Positions 48,010-57,716 are shown, numbered from the stretch's first letter. The stretch: 64,000 bases of DNA from JASLDZ01 sp965199975 (GCA_965199975.1 OZ241340.1:1922001-1986000); one strand, 5' to 3'. Numbers and translations: made by a program. Notes: a model not told the origin generated them from the letters alone.

Positions 48010-48280
48010 GACGGCCACCACCCTGAGCGCCACCGTCTTCAAGGCCACGTGCCTCGAGGTGTTGGATCGTCTCGCCTCGCACGAGTTGGAGAGCGTGACT
48101 GTGACCAAGCATGGGCGTCCCGTAGCCAGACTGTTTCCGCCCGCGCCTGAGGCCAAGTGCAGCCTGGACGATTTCTTCGCATCGATGCGTGGAACGGTGA
48201 TCGGCTTGGAAGGGGTGGATCTCACCCAGCCGATCCTGGAGGATGTTCCCGAGGCGGAGATGGACGATCCGCCTAGGTGA
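48008..48280 (+). CDS. Type II toxin-antitoxin antitoxin, Phd/YefM-like
   Basis: 90 residues. The N-terminal half follows the Phd/YefM pattern: LSATVFKATCLEVLDRLASH then SVTVTKHGRPVARLFPP (the TKxGxPVA motif). The acidic C-terminal half (SLDDFFASMRGTV, EDVPEAEMDDPPR) would fold on and block the toxin. The toxin gene begins in its stop codon (GTGA). An operator lies over its own start codon. Confidence 0.87.
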   Translation: MTATTLSATVFKATCLEVLDRLASHELESVTVTKHGRPVARLFPPAPEAKCSLDDFFASMRGTVIGLEGVDLTQPILEDVPEAEMDDPPR

Positions 48281-48699
48281 CGGCCCTGCTTCTCGACACC
48301 TGCGCCTTGCTCTGGAGCGCGTTTGAGCAGCCGCTCAGACCGCGCGTGAGAGAGCGCATGAACGAAGCCGCCGCTTCGGGCGAGCTTTTCGTTTCGCCCG
48401 TCAGCGCATGGGAGATCGGATTGCTGCACCATAAGCCGGTGGTGCGTGGCGGGCTGCGGCTGACGCCCGATCCCAAGACATGGTTTAGCCGGCTGCTCCA
48501 AGGGTCCCTCATCGCCCTGGCGCCCTTCACGACGGAGATCGCGATCGACGCGTCTTTCCTGCCCGGAGAGCTACACCGCGACCCGGCCGATAGGCTTCTC
48601 GCCGCCACCGCCCGCGACATGGGTGCGACTCTGGTCACCCGCGATGCGCGTCTGATCGCCTACGCCAAGGAGGGCCATCTGCAGGTGCTGCCTTGCTGA
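48277..48699 (+). CDS. PIN-domain toxin (VapC-like ribonuclease)
   Basis: 140 residues. The PIN acidic residues are in place: Asp7 (LLLDTCALLWS), Glu46 (SPVSAWEIGLL), Asp105 (RDPADRLLAATA) and Asp123 (TRDARLIAYA). It is a Mg-dependent endoribonuclease of the VapC type, kept silent by the antitoxin. Pairing with a Phd/YefM rather than VapB antitoxin is common in proteobacteria. The GTG start overlaps the antitoxin stop. Confidence 0.88.
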   Translation: MTALLLDTCALLWSAFEQPLRPRVRERMNEAAASGELFVSPVSAWEIGLLHHKPVVRGGLRLTPDPKTWFSRLLQGSLIALAPFTTEIAIDASFLPGELHRDPADRLLAATARDMGATLVTRDARLIAYAKEGHLQVLPC

Positions 48700-48759
48700 G
48701 GCCGGTTGATCGCCGGCCGCCCCGCCGATAAACCCGGTCTGCAAAACCGGAAGGCTCCC

Positions 48760-50226
48760 ATGATGGAGATTCGCGAAGGGCTCACCTTCGACGACGTTTT
48801 GCTCGAGCCCGGCGCCTCCGCCGTCATGCCCGCGCAGGCGTCCACCGCCACCCGCTTCACGCGGGAGCTCAAGCTGAACGTGCCGCTGGTGTCCTCGGCC
48901 ATGGACACCGTCACAGAGAGCCGGCTGGCCATCGCCATGGCGCAGGCTGGCGGCCTGGGCGTGATCCACCGCAACCTCAGCACGGCCGAGCAGGCCGACC
49001 AGGTGCGCGAGGTGAAGCGCTACGAGAGCGGCATGGTGATCAACCCGATCACCATCCACCCCGACACCACGCTCGCCGAGGTGCGCGAGATCAAGGCGCG
49101 CCGCCACGTCTCGGGCTTCCCGGTGGTGGAGCGCGGGTCGGGCAAGCTGGTCGGCATTCTCACGAACCGCGACACGCGTTTCGAGGACGACGGTTCAAAG
49201 ACCGCGTCGCAGATCATGACGCGCGAGCACCTCGCCACCGTGCGCGAGGGGACCGATCCAGTCGAGGCGCGGCGGCTGCTGCAGAAGCGCCGCATCGAGC
49301 GGCTGGTGGTGGTCGACGACGCCGGTCGCGCCGTCGGCCTCGTCACCGTCAAGGACATTGAGAAGTCCGAGGCCTTCCCGCTGGCGGCCAAGGACGACAA
49401 AGGCCGCCTGCTGGTCGGCGCCGCTTCCAGCGTCGGCGACACGGGCTTCGAACGCTCCATGGCGTTGATCGAGGCGGGGGTGGACGCGCTGGTGATCGAC
49501 ACCGCGCACGGGCACTCCATCCACGTGGCCGAGGCCGTGCGGCGCGTGAAGCGCGAGTCCAACCGCGTGCAGGTGGTGGCCGGCAACGTCGCCACCTACG
49601 ACGGCGCCAAGTCGCTGATCGACGCCGGGGCGGACGCGGTGAAGGTGGGCATAGGCCCGGGCTCGATCTGCACCACCCGCATCGTCGCCGGTGTGGGCGT
49701 GCCCCAGCTGACCGCCGTCGCCGAGGCGGCGCGGGCGGCGCAGGGGTCGGGCGCGCCGGTGATCGCCGACGGGGGGATCAAGTTCTCGGGCGACCTGGCC
49801 AAGGCGCTGGCGGCGGGCGCGGCCTGCGCCATGCTGGGCTCCATGTTCGCCGGCACCGAAGAGGCGCCGGGCGAGGTGTTCCTCTTCCAGGGGCGCTCGT
49901 ACAAGTCGTACCGCGGCATGGGCTCGGTCGGGGCCATGGCCAACGGCTCGGCCGACCGCTACTTCCAGAAGGAGGTGGCCGACACGATGAAGTTCGTGCC
50001 GGAGGGGATCGAGGGGCAGGTCGCCTACAAAGGCCCCATCGGCGACATCATCCACCAGCTGGTCGGCGGCCTGCGCGCGGCCATGGGCTATGTGGGCGCC
50101 GCCACCATCGAGGAGCTGCAGGCCAAGGCGCGCTTCGTGCGCATCTCGTCGGCAGGCCTTCGCGAGAGCCACGTGCACGACGTGCAGATCGTGCGCGAGG
50201 CGCCGAACTATCCGACGCGGGGCTGA
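48760..50226 (+). CDS. guaB: Inosine-5'-monophosphate dehydrogenase
   Basis: 488 residues. It oxidises IMP to XMP, the committed step to GMP. Seen: GLTFDDVLLEPGASAVMPAQ, SSAMDTVTESRLAIAMAQAG, a tandem CBS domain insert at about 95-205, the catalytic Cys in GIGPGSICTTRIVAGVG and the flap region SYRGMGSVGAMANGSADRY. ATG 48760 or the next codon ATG 48763 can start; GGAAGG lies upstream. guaA follows three genes later, so both steps of GMP synthesis are near each other. Confidence 0.96.
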   Translation: MMEIREGLTFDDVLLEPGASAVMPAQASTATRFTRELKLNVPLVSSAMDTVTESRLAIAMAQAGGLGVIHRNLSTAEQADQVREVKRYESGMVINPITIHPDTTLAEVREIKARRHVSGFPVVERGSGKLVGILTNRDTRFEDDGSKTASQIMTREHLATVREGTDPVEARRLLQKRRIERLVVVDDAGRAVGLVTVKDIEKSEAFPLAAKDDKGRLLVGAASSVGDTGFERSMALIEAGVDALVIDTAHGHSIHVAEAVRRVKRESNRVQVVAGNVATYDGAKSLIDAGADAVKVGIGPGSICTTRIVAGVGVPQLTAVAEAARAAQGSGAPVIADGGIKFSGDLAKALAAGAACAMLGSMFAGTEEAPGEVFLFQGRSYKSYRGMGSVGAMANGSADRYFQKEVADTMKFVPEGIEGQVAYKGPIGDIIHQLVGGLRAAMGYVGAATIEELQAKARFVRISSAGLRESHVHDVQIVREAPNYPTRG

Positions 50227-50235
50227 AGTCTGGCC

Positions 50236-50379
50236 TCAGCCGGGCAGGCGCTTAAGGCGTTGGGCGACTTGGATGGAGCTCGGCAGGCGGGCATCTTCGG
50301 GAAAGAGGTTCGATACGAGGTAAGTGTCGTCCTCCTCGGCGCCGGCCACGTGCCATTCGAGCGGTGCTTCGTCGGGCAT
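50236..50379 (-). CDS. Small acidic hypothetical protein (47 aa)
   Basis: A 47-codon frame on the minus strand in the guaB-MAPEG gap: MPDEAPLEWHVAGAEEDDTY, then LVSNLFPEDARLPSSIQVA and a basic QRLKRLPG end. Composition looks like real protein (mixed, no Arg/Ala/Pro runs), unlike the frames around it. No clear ribosome site is seen, and no family recognised. It converges with guaB, with nine bases between stops. Confidence 0.4.
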   Translation of the reverse strand: MPDEAPLEWHVAGAEEDDTYLVSNLFPEDARLPSSIQVAQRLKRLPG

Positions 50380-50435
50380 GGCGTGCAGTATGCGCGCAGC
50401 GCGCCGGGCGACAAGCCGGCGATTCGGAGAGCCGC

Positions 50436-50837
50436 ATGACCCCCTCGCTTTACGCCCTGGCCTGGACGCTGGTCCTGGCCTTCGTGCAGGTCCTCCTGCC
50501 GGCCGGCTTCCGCAACCAGGAGACCGGCATCGAATACAACATGGGTCCTCGCGACGGGCCCGCGCCTGCGCCGCCGCGCCCGATCACCGAGCGGCTGCAG
50601 CGCGCCGAGAAGAACCTCTACGAGGTGCTGCCGCTGTTCATCGCCGCCGTGCTGATGGCCCACGTCACCGGGCGGGAGTCGAACCTCACCGCCATCGGCG
50701 CGTGGAGCTTCTTCGGGCTGCGGGTGGTCTACGTGCCGCTCTACGCCAACGGCGTGCCCAAGGTGCGCTCCGTGGTGTGGGGCCTGTCGCTCTTGGCGTT
50801 CCTGCTCGTGCTGGCTCCGCTGCTCATCCCGCGGTGA
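50436..50837 (+). CDS. MAPEG family membrane protein
   Basis: 133 residues with four membrane helices. The MAPEG pattern is visible: LYALAWTLVLAFVQVLLPAG, ITERLQRAEKNLYEVLPLF with the RxxxNxxE motif (RAEKNLYE), and WSFFGLRVVYVPLYANGVPK. Eukaryotic relatives act in eicosanoid and glutathione metabolism; bacterial functions are mostly unknown. ATG 50436 follows GGAGAGCC. The stop overlaps the GTG of the next gene. Confidence 0.9.
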   Translation: MTPSLYALAWTLVLAFVQVLLPAGFRNQETGIEYNMGPRDGPAPAPPRPITERLQRAEKNLYEVLPLFIAAVLMAHVTGRESNLTAIGAWSFFGLRVVYVPLYANGVPKVRSVVWGLSLLAFLLVLAPLLIPR

Positions 50838-52128
50838 CGCCGGGGGCGCGGCTCTCGGCCGCCATCGAGGTGCTGGACGCCATCGCCGCGGAGCGCGCCC
50901 GCGCCGACGAGGTGCTCAAGGCCTGGGGCCGCACCCATCGCTTCGCCGGTTCGGGCGACCGCCGCGCCATCGCCGAGCGCGTCTACGCCGTCCTGCGGGC
51001 CCGGGCGCGCATCGCCTGGCGCATGGGCGCGCAGGACGGTCGTGCGCTGGTCGCCGGATCGCTGGTCGAGGCCGACGGGCTCAGCGGCGACGCCGCGTCG
51101 GCGCTGTTCAACGGGGAGGGCCACGCGCCCGCGCCGCTCTCGCCAGAGGAGCGCGCGCGCCTGGCTGGCGCGCCTGCGCCCCCGCCAGCGTCGGTGCGCG
51201 CCGGCGTTCCCGCCTTCGTCGCCGACCTCCTGCAGGCGCGCTTCGGCGACGCGTGGGAGGCCGAGGCGCAGGCCCTGATCGGCCGGCGCGCCCCGCTCGA
51301 CCTGCGCCTCAACACCCTGCGCGGGGGGCGCGAGGCGGCGCTGCGGCTGCTGGCGGTCGACGGGCTGGAGCCCGCCGCCACCCCCTGGTCGGCGCTGGGC
51401 CTGCGCCTGCCGGCCGAACTCGCGCCGGACATCCAGAAGACGCGCGCCTGGATCGACGGCTGGATCGAAGTGCAGGACGAGGCCAGCCAGGTCGCCGCCG
51501 CCCTCGCCGGAGCCGCGCCCGGCATGACGGTGGTGGACTACTGCGCCGGCGGCGGGGGCAAGACGCTGGCGCTGGCGGCGGCGATGCAGCGCTCCGGCCG
51601 CCTCTTCGCGCTGGACGTCGACGCCAGGCGGCTGGCCGCGCTCGCGCCACGGCTCGCCCGCGCCGGAGCCACGGCCGAGGTGCGCCGGATCGGGGCGCAG
51701 GGGCGGGGGAGCGAGGACCTGCACGCGGCGGCCGACCTCGTCTTCGTCGACGCGCCCTGCTCGGGCTCGGGCACGTGGCGACGCCATCCCGAGGCGGCGT
51801 GGCGGCTCACGCCGGAGACGGTCGAGCGGCTGGCCGAGCTGCAGGCCGCCCTCCTCGCGCGCGCCGCACGCCTCGTCGCACCGGGCGGGCGGCTGGTCTA
51901 TGCGACGTGCTCGGTGTTCGGCGCCGAAAACCACGCCGTCGCCGCCGGATTCGCGCACACGCACCCGCAGTTCCGGCCCTTGCCGATCGCCGAGGCGGCG
52001 GCGTCGCACCTCACCGATGCGGCGCGCATGCGCCTCGTCGCGCTGGCCGACCCGGCCCATATGCTGCAGCTCACCCCCCACCGCACCGGCACGGACGGCT
52101 TCTTCGCCGCCCTGTTCACGAGAGCCGC

Positions 52129-52132
<4 letters not shown>
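50834..52132 (+). CDS. RsmB-like 16S rRNA (cytosine C5) methyltransferase
   Basis: 432 residues, RsmB/NOL1/NOP2/Sun family. An N-terminal NusB-like helical region (EVLKAWGRTHRFAGSGDRRA) is followed by the catalytic domain: SAM site GMTVVDYCAGGGGKTLALAA, motif IV VFVDAPCSGSGTWRRHPEAA and motif VI with nucleophile Cys LVYATCSVFGAENHAVAAGF. It would form m5C in 16S rRNA (position 967 in E. coli). The GTG start is coupled to MAPEG and the stop to guaA. Confidence 0.9.
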
Positions 52133-53712
<1,580 letters not shown>

Positions 53713-53873
53713 CTTTAGGTCAATCCGCAGCTATCGCGAGCAGTCGGTTTGCCGCACAGACCTCGTTCCAGGACAACGGCTTAGGCTTCGCCATCTATCG
53801 CCGGCAATCGCGGGTAAGCGGCCGCACATGACGGTAGCATTGACGGTCGGCTGTTATGGATCATCAGCCGAAA

Positions 53874-54058
53874 ATGGCCGCACCATCACCGCCGCTCTTT
53901 GTCGACGAGACGACCGCGCCGGTGCTCGATCCCGAACGCGGGCGCATTAGGATGGGCCAGCTGTAGGCCTACGCCCCCGACCATCGGCCGTGGAACGGGC
54001 TCGAGCCGCCCGGGGTGGGCTAGTCTACGCGCCCGACCGCAAGGCCGAGCGGGTTTGG
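53874..54058 (+). pseudogene. IS66-family transposase remnant
   Basis: Frame 1 from 53874 reads LFVDETTAPVLDPERGRIRM, then GQL, a stop at 53964 where IS66 transposases have Trp, and AYAPDHRPWNGLEPPG. A shift to a second frame continues with GGLVYAPDRKAERV. Intact IS66 (TnpC) transposases have the same order (DET..VLDPGRGRTKTG..WAY..DDRPWGG..PP..Y.Y.PDRKAERP). One in-frame stop and one frameshift, no termini and less than 15 percent of the gene make this a dead fragment. Confidence 0.8.
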
Positions 54059-54153
54059 AACCCAGAGAGCCGGCGGGGCTTCTTCAAGCCCGAGCACTCG
54101 CGCTTGTATGGCGTCGAGCGCGGTGATTTACGCGCCGCGCCCGCTCTTCCGCG

Positions 54154-55236
54154 CTACGCCCAGCCCAAGAACGCGGCTCGCGCCACGATGCCTGAGGCGG
54201 TCTTTTTGCCCGCTTTGATATCGCCGCCGATGCGTGCTTTGAGCGCCGCTTGTCCCTTCTCCATGCCGACCGCCAGCGCGGTGATCTCCATGGGGCCGAA
54301 CCGCTCGGCCACGCCTCCGATCTTCAGCCAAGTGTCGTTGATCGAATCCATCACCTGCGCCGCGAGCCGTCGGTACCCCTTCATGTCCTTCAAAGAGTGT
54401 CCGAAGCTTGCCTTCCAGGCCTCGATGTTCGTTCCGTACATGAACGACTCGAAGCCGGCGTTGGGGTCGTAGGCGTCGAGTCCCACCGCGCGAGTGATCT
54501 TGCCGGAGGCGTCGCGCTGGAAGATCAGGTTGCCGGGGTTGGTGACCTTGCCCTCCTCCCACATCACCCGATCTCCGTTCCCGACGAACATGTCCGCTGC
54601 GAAGATGGAGCCGAGAGACTCCCAGGCGGCGCGATTGCCCTTCAGGTCGCCGGCAAGTTGAGCCAGTTCCTGCGTATCGTTGAGCGTGATCTGGCGCTTC
54701 ATCGACGCGCCCATTGTCTTAATTCCAGTCGTATAAGGCATCTTGACGAAGAATCCAATTTTGCTGTTCACGCGTTTAAGCGCTTCTATCAGCTCGGCCG
54801 GCTTCGAGGAGAAACTATTAAGGGCGCTCATTTCATTTAGGCTCAAAGCCGTGTTTTGTACACGCGTGCTAACGATGCCCATTACCCCACTGATCTGACT
54901 GACGTTATGGCTTGCAAAGCTCGTTACATCCTGAGAGATATTGTTCATACCGTCTTTGAATTCGTAGACGCCTGTTCCTTGGTGCTCCTCAACCTTGATT
55001 ACGAGCGTAGGGCCGTTGCGAAAGACCAGCTGGAAAACCGGATGGCCGACGGAAATGGGTATGATGGAGAGGATCGAACCCGACGTTATCTCCGGCATCA
55101 CACCGTTGCGGGGGGGAATCGGCGGGGGAGAGCGCGGCGGCACCGGCGGCGGCGCCTTCGCGCGCATGGAGCCAAGATTCAATCGCGGTCCCGAAGTTGT
55201 CGGTGTCGGCGGCAGCGGACGGGAGGGGAAGGGCAT
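54154..55236 (-). CDS. Kinase-like protein with proline-rich N-terminus, candidate effector
   Basis: 360 residues, family not recognised. Residues 25-45 are proline-rich (PPPVPPRSPPPIPPR). Residues 65-90 look like a kinase N-lobe with Lys81 in GPTLVIKVEEHQG. Residues 211-260 read FAADMFVGNGDRVM, NPGNLIFQ and AVGLDAYDPNAG: an Asp222-Arg223, Asn236 and Asp254 arrangement like the catalytic and metal-binding loops of phosphoinositide- and HipA-like kinases. The middle third (about 54690-55000) is visibly AT-richer than the flanks. No signal peptide or membrane helix is seen. Neighbouring T6SS genes suggest a secreted effector; this is inference. ATG 55236 has GGAG upstream. Confidence 0.7.
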   Translation of the reverse strand: MPFPSRPLPPTPTTSGPRLNLGSMRAKAPPPVPPRSPPPIPPRNGVMPEITSGSILSIIPISVGHPVFQLVFRNGPTLVIKVEEHQGTGVYEFKDGMNNISQDVTSFASHNVSQISGVMGIVSTRVQNTALSLNEMSALNSFSSKPAELIEALKRVNSKIGFFVKMPYTTGIKTMGASMKRQITLNDTQELAQLAGDLKGNRAAWESLGSIFAADMFVGNGDRVMWEEGKVTNPGNLIFQRDASGKITRAVGLDAYDPNAGFESFMYGTNIEAWKASFGHSLKDMKGYRRLAAQVMDSINDTWLKIGGVAERFGPMEITALAVGMEKGQAALKARIGGDIKAGKKTASGIVARAAFLGWA

Positions 55237-55690
55237 TGGCGCATCATCTCCGGAGCGTAGGGGGAGCCCCTACCATCTTGGCGCATAGCTTGTGCTGGGG
55301 CACGCAAGATTTTCGGCTCCGATTGTCACAGCGCCGCGTGAGCCGTCACCTTACCCTGCCGCTTCGCGTATGCCTTCACGGCACGCGAACGCGCTTTCCG
55401 CCGAGTCAGGTCGAGAAGCCAAGGGCGCGCTCAACCTTGCGATAGTTTCGGCGGTGCGCGCAGCCAGCGAGCGTCGCGTGCGCGGCGGCTGAGATCTTGC
55501 GGCCGAGCTCGTGCGCGGGGGCTTAGCGCGACGACCAGCGGCAGTCGTCACCCGCACTGTCTTCTGCGCTTAATGTCGACCGTGACGCACGTCCGCTGTG
55601 AAGACGGTCGGCCCAGCTTCAGAATAGCAATTTCGGTAAACACCGGGCGGCAAAGCCAGAGTATAAGACTGCCGGTATTTGGGAGCAGGT
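55237..55690. other. Non-coding spacer in accessory region
   Basis: About 450 bases with no convincing gene. Short minus-strand stretches around 55430-55500 read like protein (KISAAAHATLAGCAHRRNYR) but are broken by stops, so eroded coding sequence is possible. No tRNA, terminal inverted repeats or terminator were seen. Confidence 0.4.
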
Positions 55691-55990
55691 ATGGCGACGC
55701 GACGGGAATCAACCGCGAACGAACCTAGGATTGCAGTCGAGGTCTGTACTGAGGCGTACGAGCCCTGGGTTCGGCTCGCGCTTTCGTCTCCTCCGTGGTC
55801 TGAAGAAAAACTGCAGCGGGCCCTAAGACTAAGACAGTCAGCGATGCACCTCGGCGAAGTCGCGGAGGTCCTGAACTGCTCAGTATTTGAAGTCCAAGCT
55901 GAACTCGGGATCGGACGTGGCCGAGATGTACGTGCTTACCGACGCATCCGCGGACTGGATTCAGGCAACAGTGGCAGGCATAGCCGTTAG
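55691..55990 (+). CDS. Small HTH-like hypothetical protein
   Basis: 99 residues. After a polar start (MATRRESTANEPRIAVEV) the middle, LRQSAMHLGEVAEVLNCSVF then EVQAELG, has the spacing of a helix-turn-helix, as in resolvase- or sigma-type domains. The end (RGRDVRAYRRIRGLD) is basic. It could be a small DNA-binding protein. ATG 55691 follows GGGAGCAGG; a TTG at 55679 would add four residues. Family not recognised. Confidence 0.5.
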   Translation: MATRRESTANEPRIAVEVCTEAYEPWVRLALSSPPWSEEKLQRALRLRQSAMHLGEVAEVLNCSVFEVQAELGIGRGRDVRAYRRIRGLDSGNSGRHSR

Positions 55991-56075
55991 GCGGGCTGAA
56001 TACACTTCATTCTTCCCAGAATCGTTGAGGCGTTAAGAGGGCGGGAGACGCTCGGGTCTAAGCAGGGCGGCGTTG

Positions 56076-57158
56076 TCATCGCTGCCGATCGATGGTGGCG
56101 CTCACGACCGCCCGCCACTCGCGGGCGGCAAGGGCTCGCTGCTCGGCTCCCTCAAACCACTCTACAGTCTGACCGCGGCTGCCGAGCTTTACGGAAACTT
56201 CCAGTTCGCAGACGGCCGACCTCGCGGTAGGCGGTGATGCGGCGAAGCTCTCGATAAGCGGCTCGCCAGCGATGACGTAGCGGGTCTGCCGTTGCAGCCA
56301 ACCGCGCAGCAGAGCGGCGTAGGCGTCGCGCACCTGATCGTAGGGACCCACGAAAGTGACGGTGCCGTAAACGCCTGCTGTGGTGCGATAGCGCTCGTAG
56401 GACGCCGGCGCGGCGAAGAAGGAGGAGCGGCGCATCGGCGCGAAACCCACGTCGAAGCGGAGCTCGTCGGGTCGGCAGACCGCCGGGTCGTCATGCGTCA
56501 GGCCGAACCAGCGACCTTGCCCTAGACCGTCGGCCTCGACTGAGGCGCTGAATACGCACCATGCGTCGGCGCGGGCGGCCGCGGGCCCGGTGTATCGGCG
56601 AAGCAGCACATCCTGGCTCGCGCGCCGCTGTATCCGCACGTCGAGCTGAGGTGGCGGCGGCAGGCTTGAAGCGGCGGCTCGTACGCGTTCTCGGAACGCC
56701 GCGGGCGGTTCGCCGAAGCGCGAGGTGAAGGCGCGGGTGAAGGCCGCCTGGCTGCCGTAGCCGTAGTCCGCGTAAAGATCGTGGATCGGGGTATCTGAGG
56801 CCTTGAGGCGGAAGGCGGCCTGGCCAAGGCACATGTCGCGCACGTAGACGCCAACCGGCTTCCCCACTACTGCGTGGAACAGGCGCGAGAAGTGGAACTC
56901 AGATAGGCCAACCGCGGCCGCAAGTTCCGCCGACGTGGGCGCGGGAAAGGGAGAATCCTCTACGATGCGGATCACCCGCTGGATGCGCGGATCGCAAGGG
57001 CGAGCGCGGATGAGCGGCGCCCCGTCGGTCACGGGGGTCGCTAAGGCGGCGTCATGAGCCGTCTGATGCTCCGTCTTGGTCTCTCCCAAACTTTCGGATT
57101 TCGCGCCAAACTCGCCAACTGCGGCGATGTTACCCCATTCTAGCCGCAAACTCGCCAC
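56076..57158 (-). CDS. AraC-family regulator with GyrI-like effector domain
   Basis: Up to 360 residues. The AraC double HTH is at about 60-160: TSAELAAAVGLSEFHFSRLF and AFRLKASDTPIHDLYADYGY, with SQAAFTRAFTSRFGEPPAAF. Residues about 170-355 form a GyrI/SbmC-like small-molecule-binding domain (DVRIQRRASQDVLLRRYTGP, GVYGTVTFVGPYDQVRDAYA). Such proteins usually sense drugs or organic cations. The listed GTG 57158 is the longest start. TTG 57089 or GTG 57032 are shorter options and would free two 11-bp repeats to act as operators. Confidence 0.82.
   Translation of the reverse strand: MASLRLEWGNIAAVGEFGAKSESLGETKTEHQTAHDAALATPVTDGAPLIRARPCDPRIQRVIRIVEDSPFPAPTSAELAAAVGLSEFHFSRLFHAVVGKPVGVYVRDMCLGQAAFRLKASDTPIHDLYADYGYGSQAAFTRAFTSRFGEPPAAFRERVRAAASSLPPPPQLDVRIQRRASQDVLLRRYTGPAAARADAWCVFSASVEADGLGQGRWFGLTHDDPAVCRPDELRFDVGFAPMRRSSFFAAPASYERYRTTAGVYGTVTFVGPYDQVRDAYAALLRGWLQRQTRYVIAGEPLIESFAASPPTARSAVCELEVSVKLGSRGQTVEWFEGAEQRALAAREWRAVVSATIDRQR
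57107..57157. repeat. Two 11-bp direct repeats between regulator and PAAR gene
   Basis: CAAACTCGCCA occurs at 57107-57117 and at 57147-57157, 40 bp apart (about four helical turns, same face). AraC-type proteins bind direct half-sites. The repeats sit at the 5' end of the AraC/GyrI gene and 83 bp before the divergent PAAR gene, so they may control one or both. Confidence 0.5.
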
Positions 57159-57239
57159 ATGGCTTGTCGGCTGGCCGCCTCTCGACGACAGGGTGCGACA
57201 CGAGGCAGGATCGCAGGTCCACGCTGGAGCCGTTCTTCA

Positions 57240-57716
57240 ATGCCTGGCAAGCCGGCCTCGCGCCTCACCGACATGCACACCTGCCCGATGGCGACGCTCG
57301 CCGTTCCGCACGTGGGCGGTCCGATTGTCGCGCCAGGATGTCCGACCGTGTTGATCGGCAAGCTGCCGGCCGCACGGGTCACCGATCAGTGCGTGTGCGT
57401 GGGGCCGCCGGACGTGATCATCATGGGCGCTTTCACCACCCTGATCGGCAAACTTCCGGCGGCGCGCATCGGTGACCAGACCGCGCATGGCGGCGTCATC
57501 GTCCTGGGCTGGCCCACGGTTCTGATCGGTGACGCGGCGCCCGGCAGCCCGGCTGCGCTCGCGGGCGCCGCCGCCGGTGCGGGCGCAGCCGCGGCGCTCA
57601 ACGCCAAGCAGGGCGACGAAGCCAAGCAGAAGGAGCGCAACAAGGCCGCCCGCGAAGATCGCGCCGCCAAAGGGTTGCCGCCCCTCAAGGAGAACGAGGA
57701 CACCTGCGGCTGGTGA
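57240..57716 (+). CDS. PAAR-domain protein (T6SS spike tip)
   Basis: 158 residues. Residues 1-100 are a PAAR domain: RLTDMHTCPM, HVGGPIVAPGCPTVLIGKLP, ARVTDQCVCVGPPDVIIMGA and AHGGVIVLGWPTVLIG, with the Cys/His metal ligands and an internal repeat (LIGKLPAARVTDQ, LIGKLPAARIGDQ). PAAR sharpens the VgrG spike and may carry effectors. The C-terminus (about 110-158) is Ala-rich, then strongly charged (AKQKERNKAAREDRAAKG), perhaps a cargo-docking tail. ATG 57240 begins MPGKPASRLTD, the standard PAAR start. No vgrG is adjacent. Confidence 0.9.
   Translation: MPGKPASRLTDMHTCPMATLAVPHVGGPIVAPGCPTVLIGKLPAARVTDQCVCVGPPDVIIMGAFTTLIGKLPAARIGDQTAHGGVIVLGWPTVLIGDAAPGSPAALAGAAAGAGAAAALNAKQGDEAKQKERNKAAREDRAAKGLPPLKENEDTCGW

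Noticed and set aside
48700..48765. A complete tRNA-Cys gene
   Set aside because: Only the anticodon arm is present; no acceptor pairing, no D arm and no GGTTCGA T loop.
53713..57240. Direct repeat of the guaA 3' end as an island boundary
   Set aside because: No second copy of the terminal ATCGAGTGGGAG sequence was found in the window.
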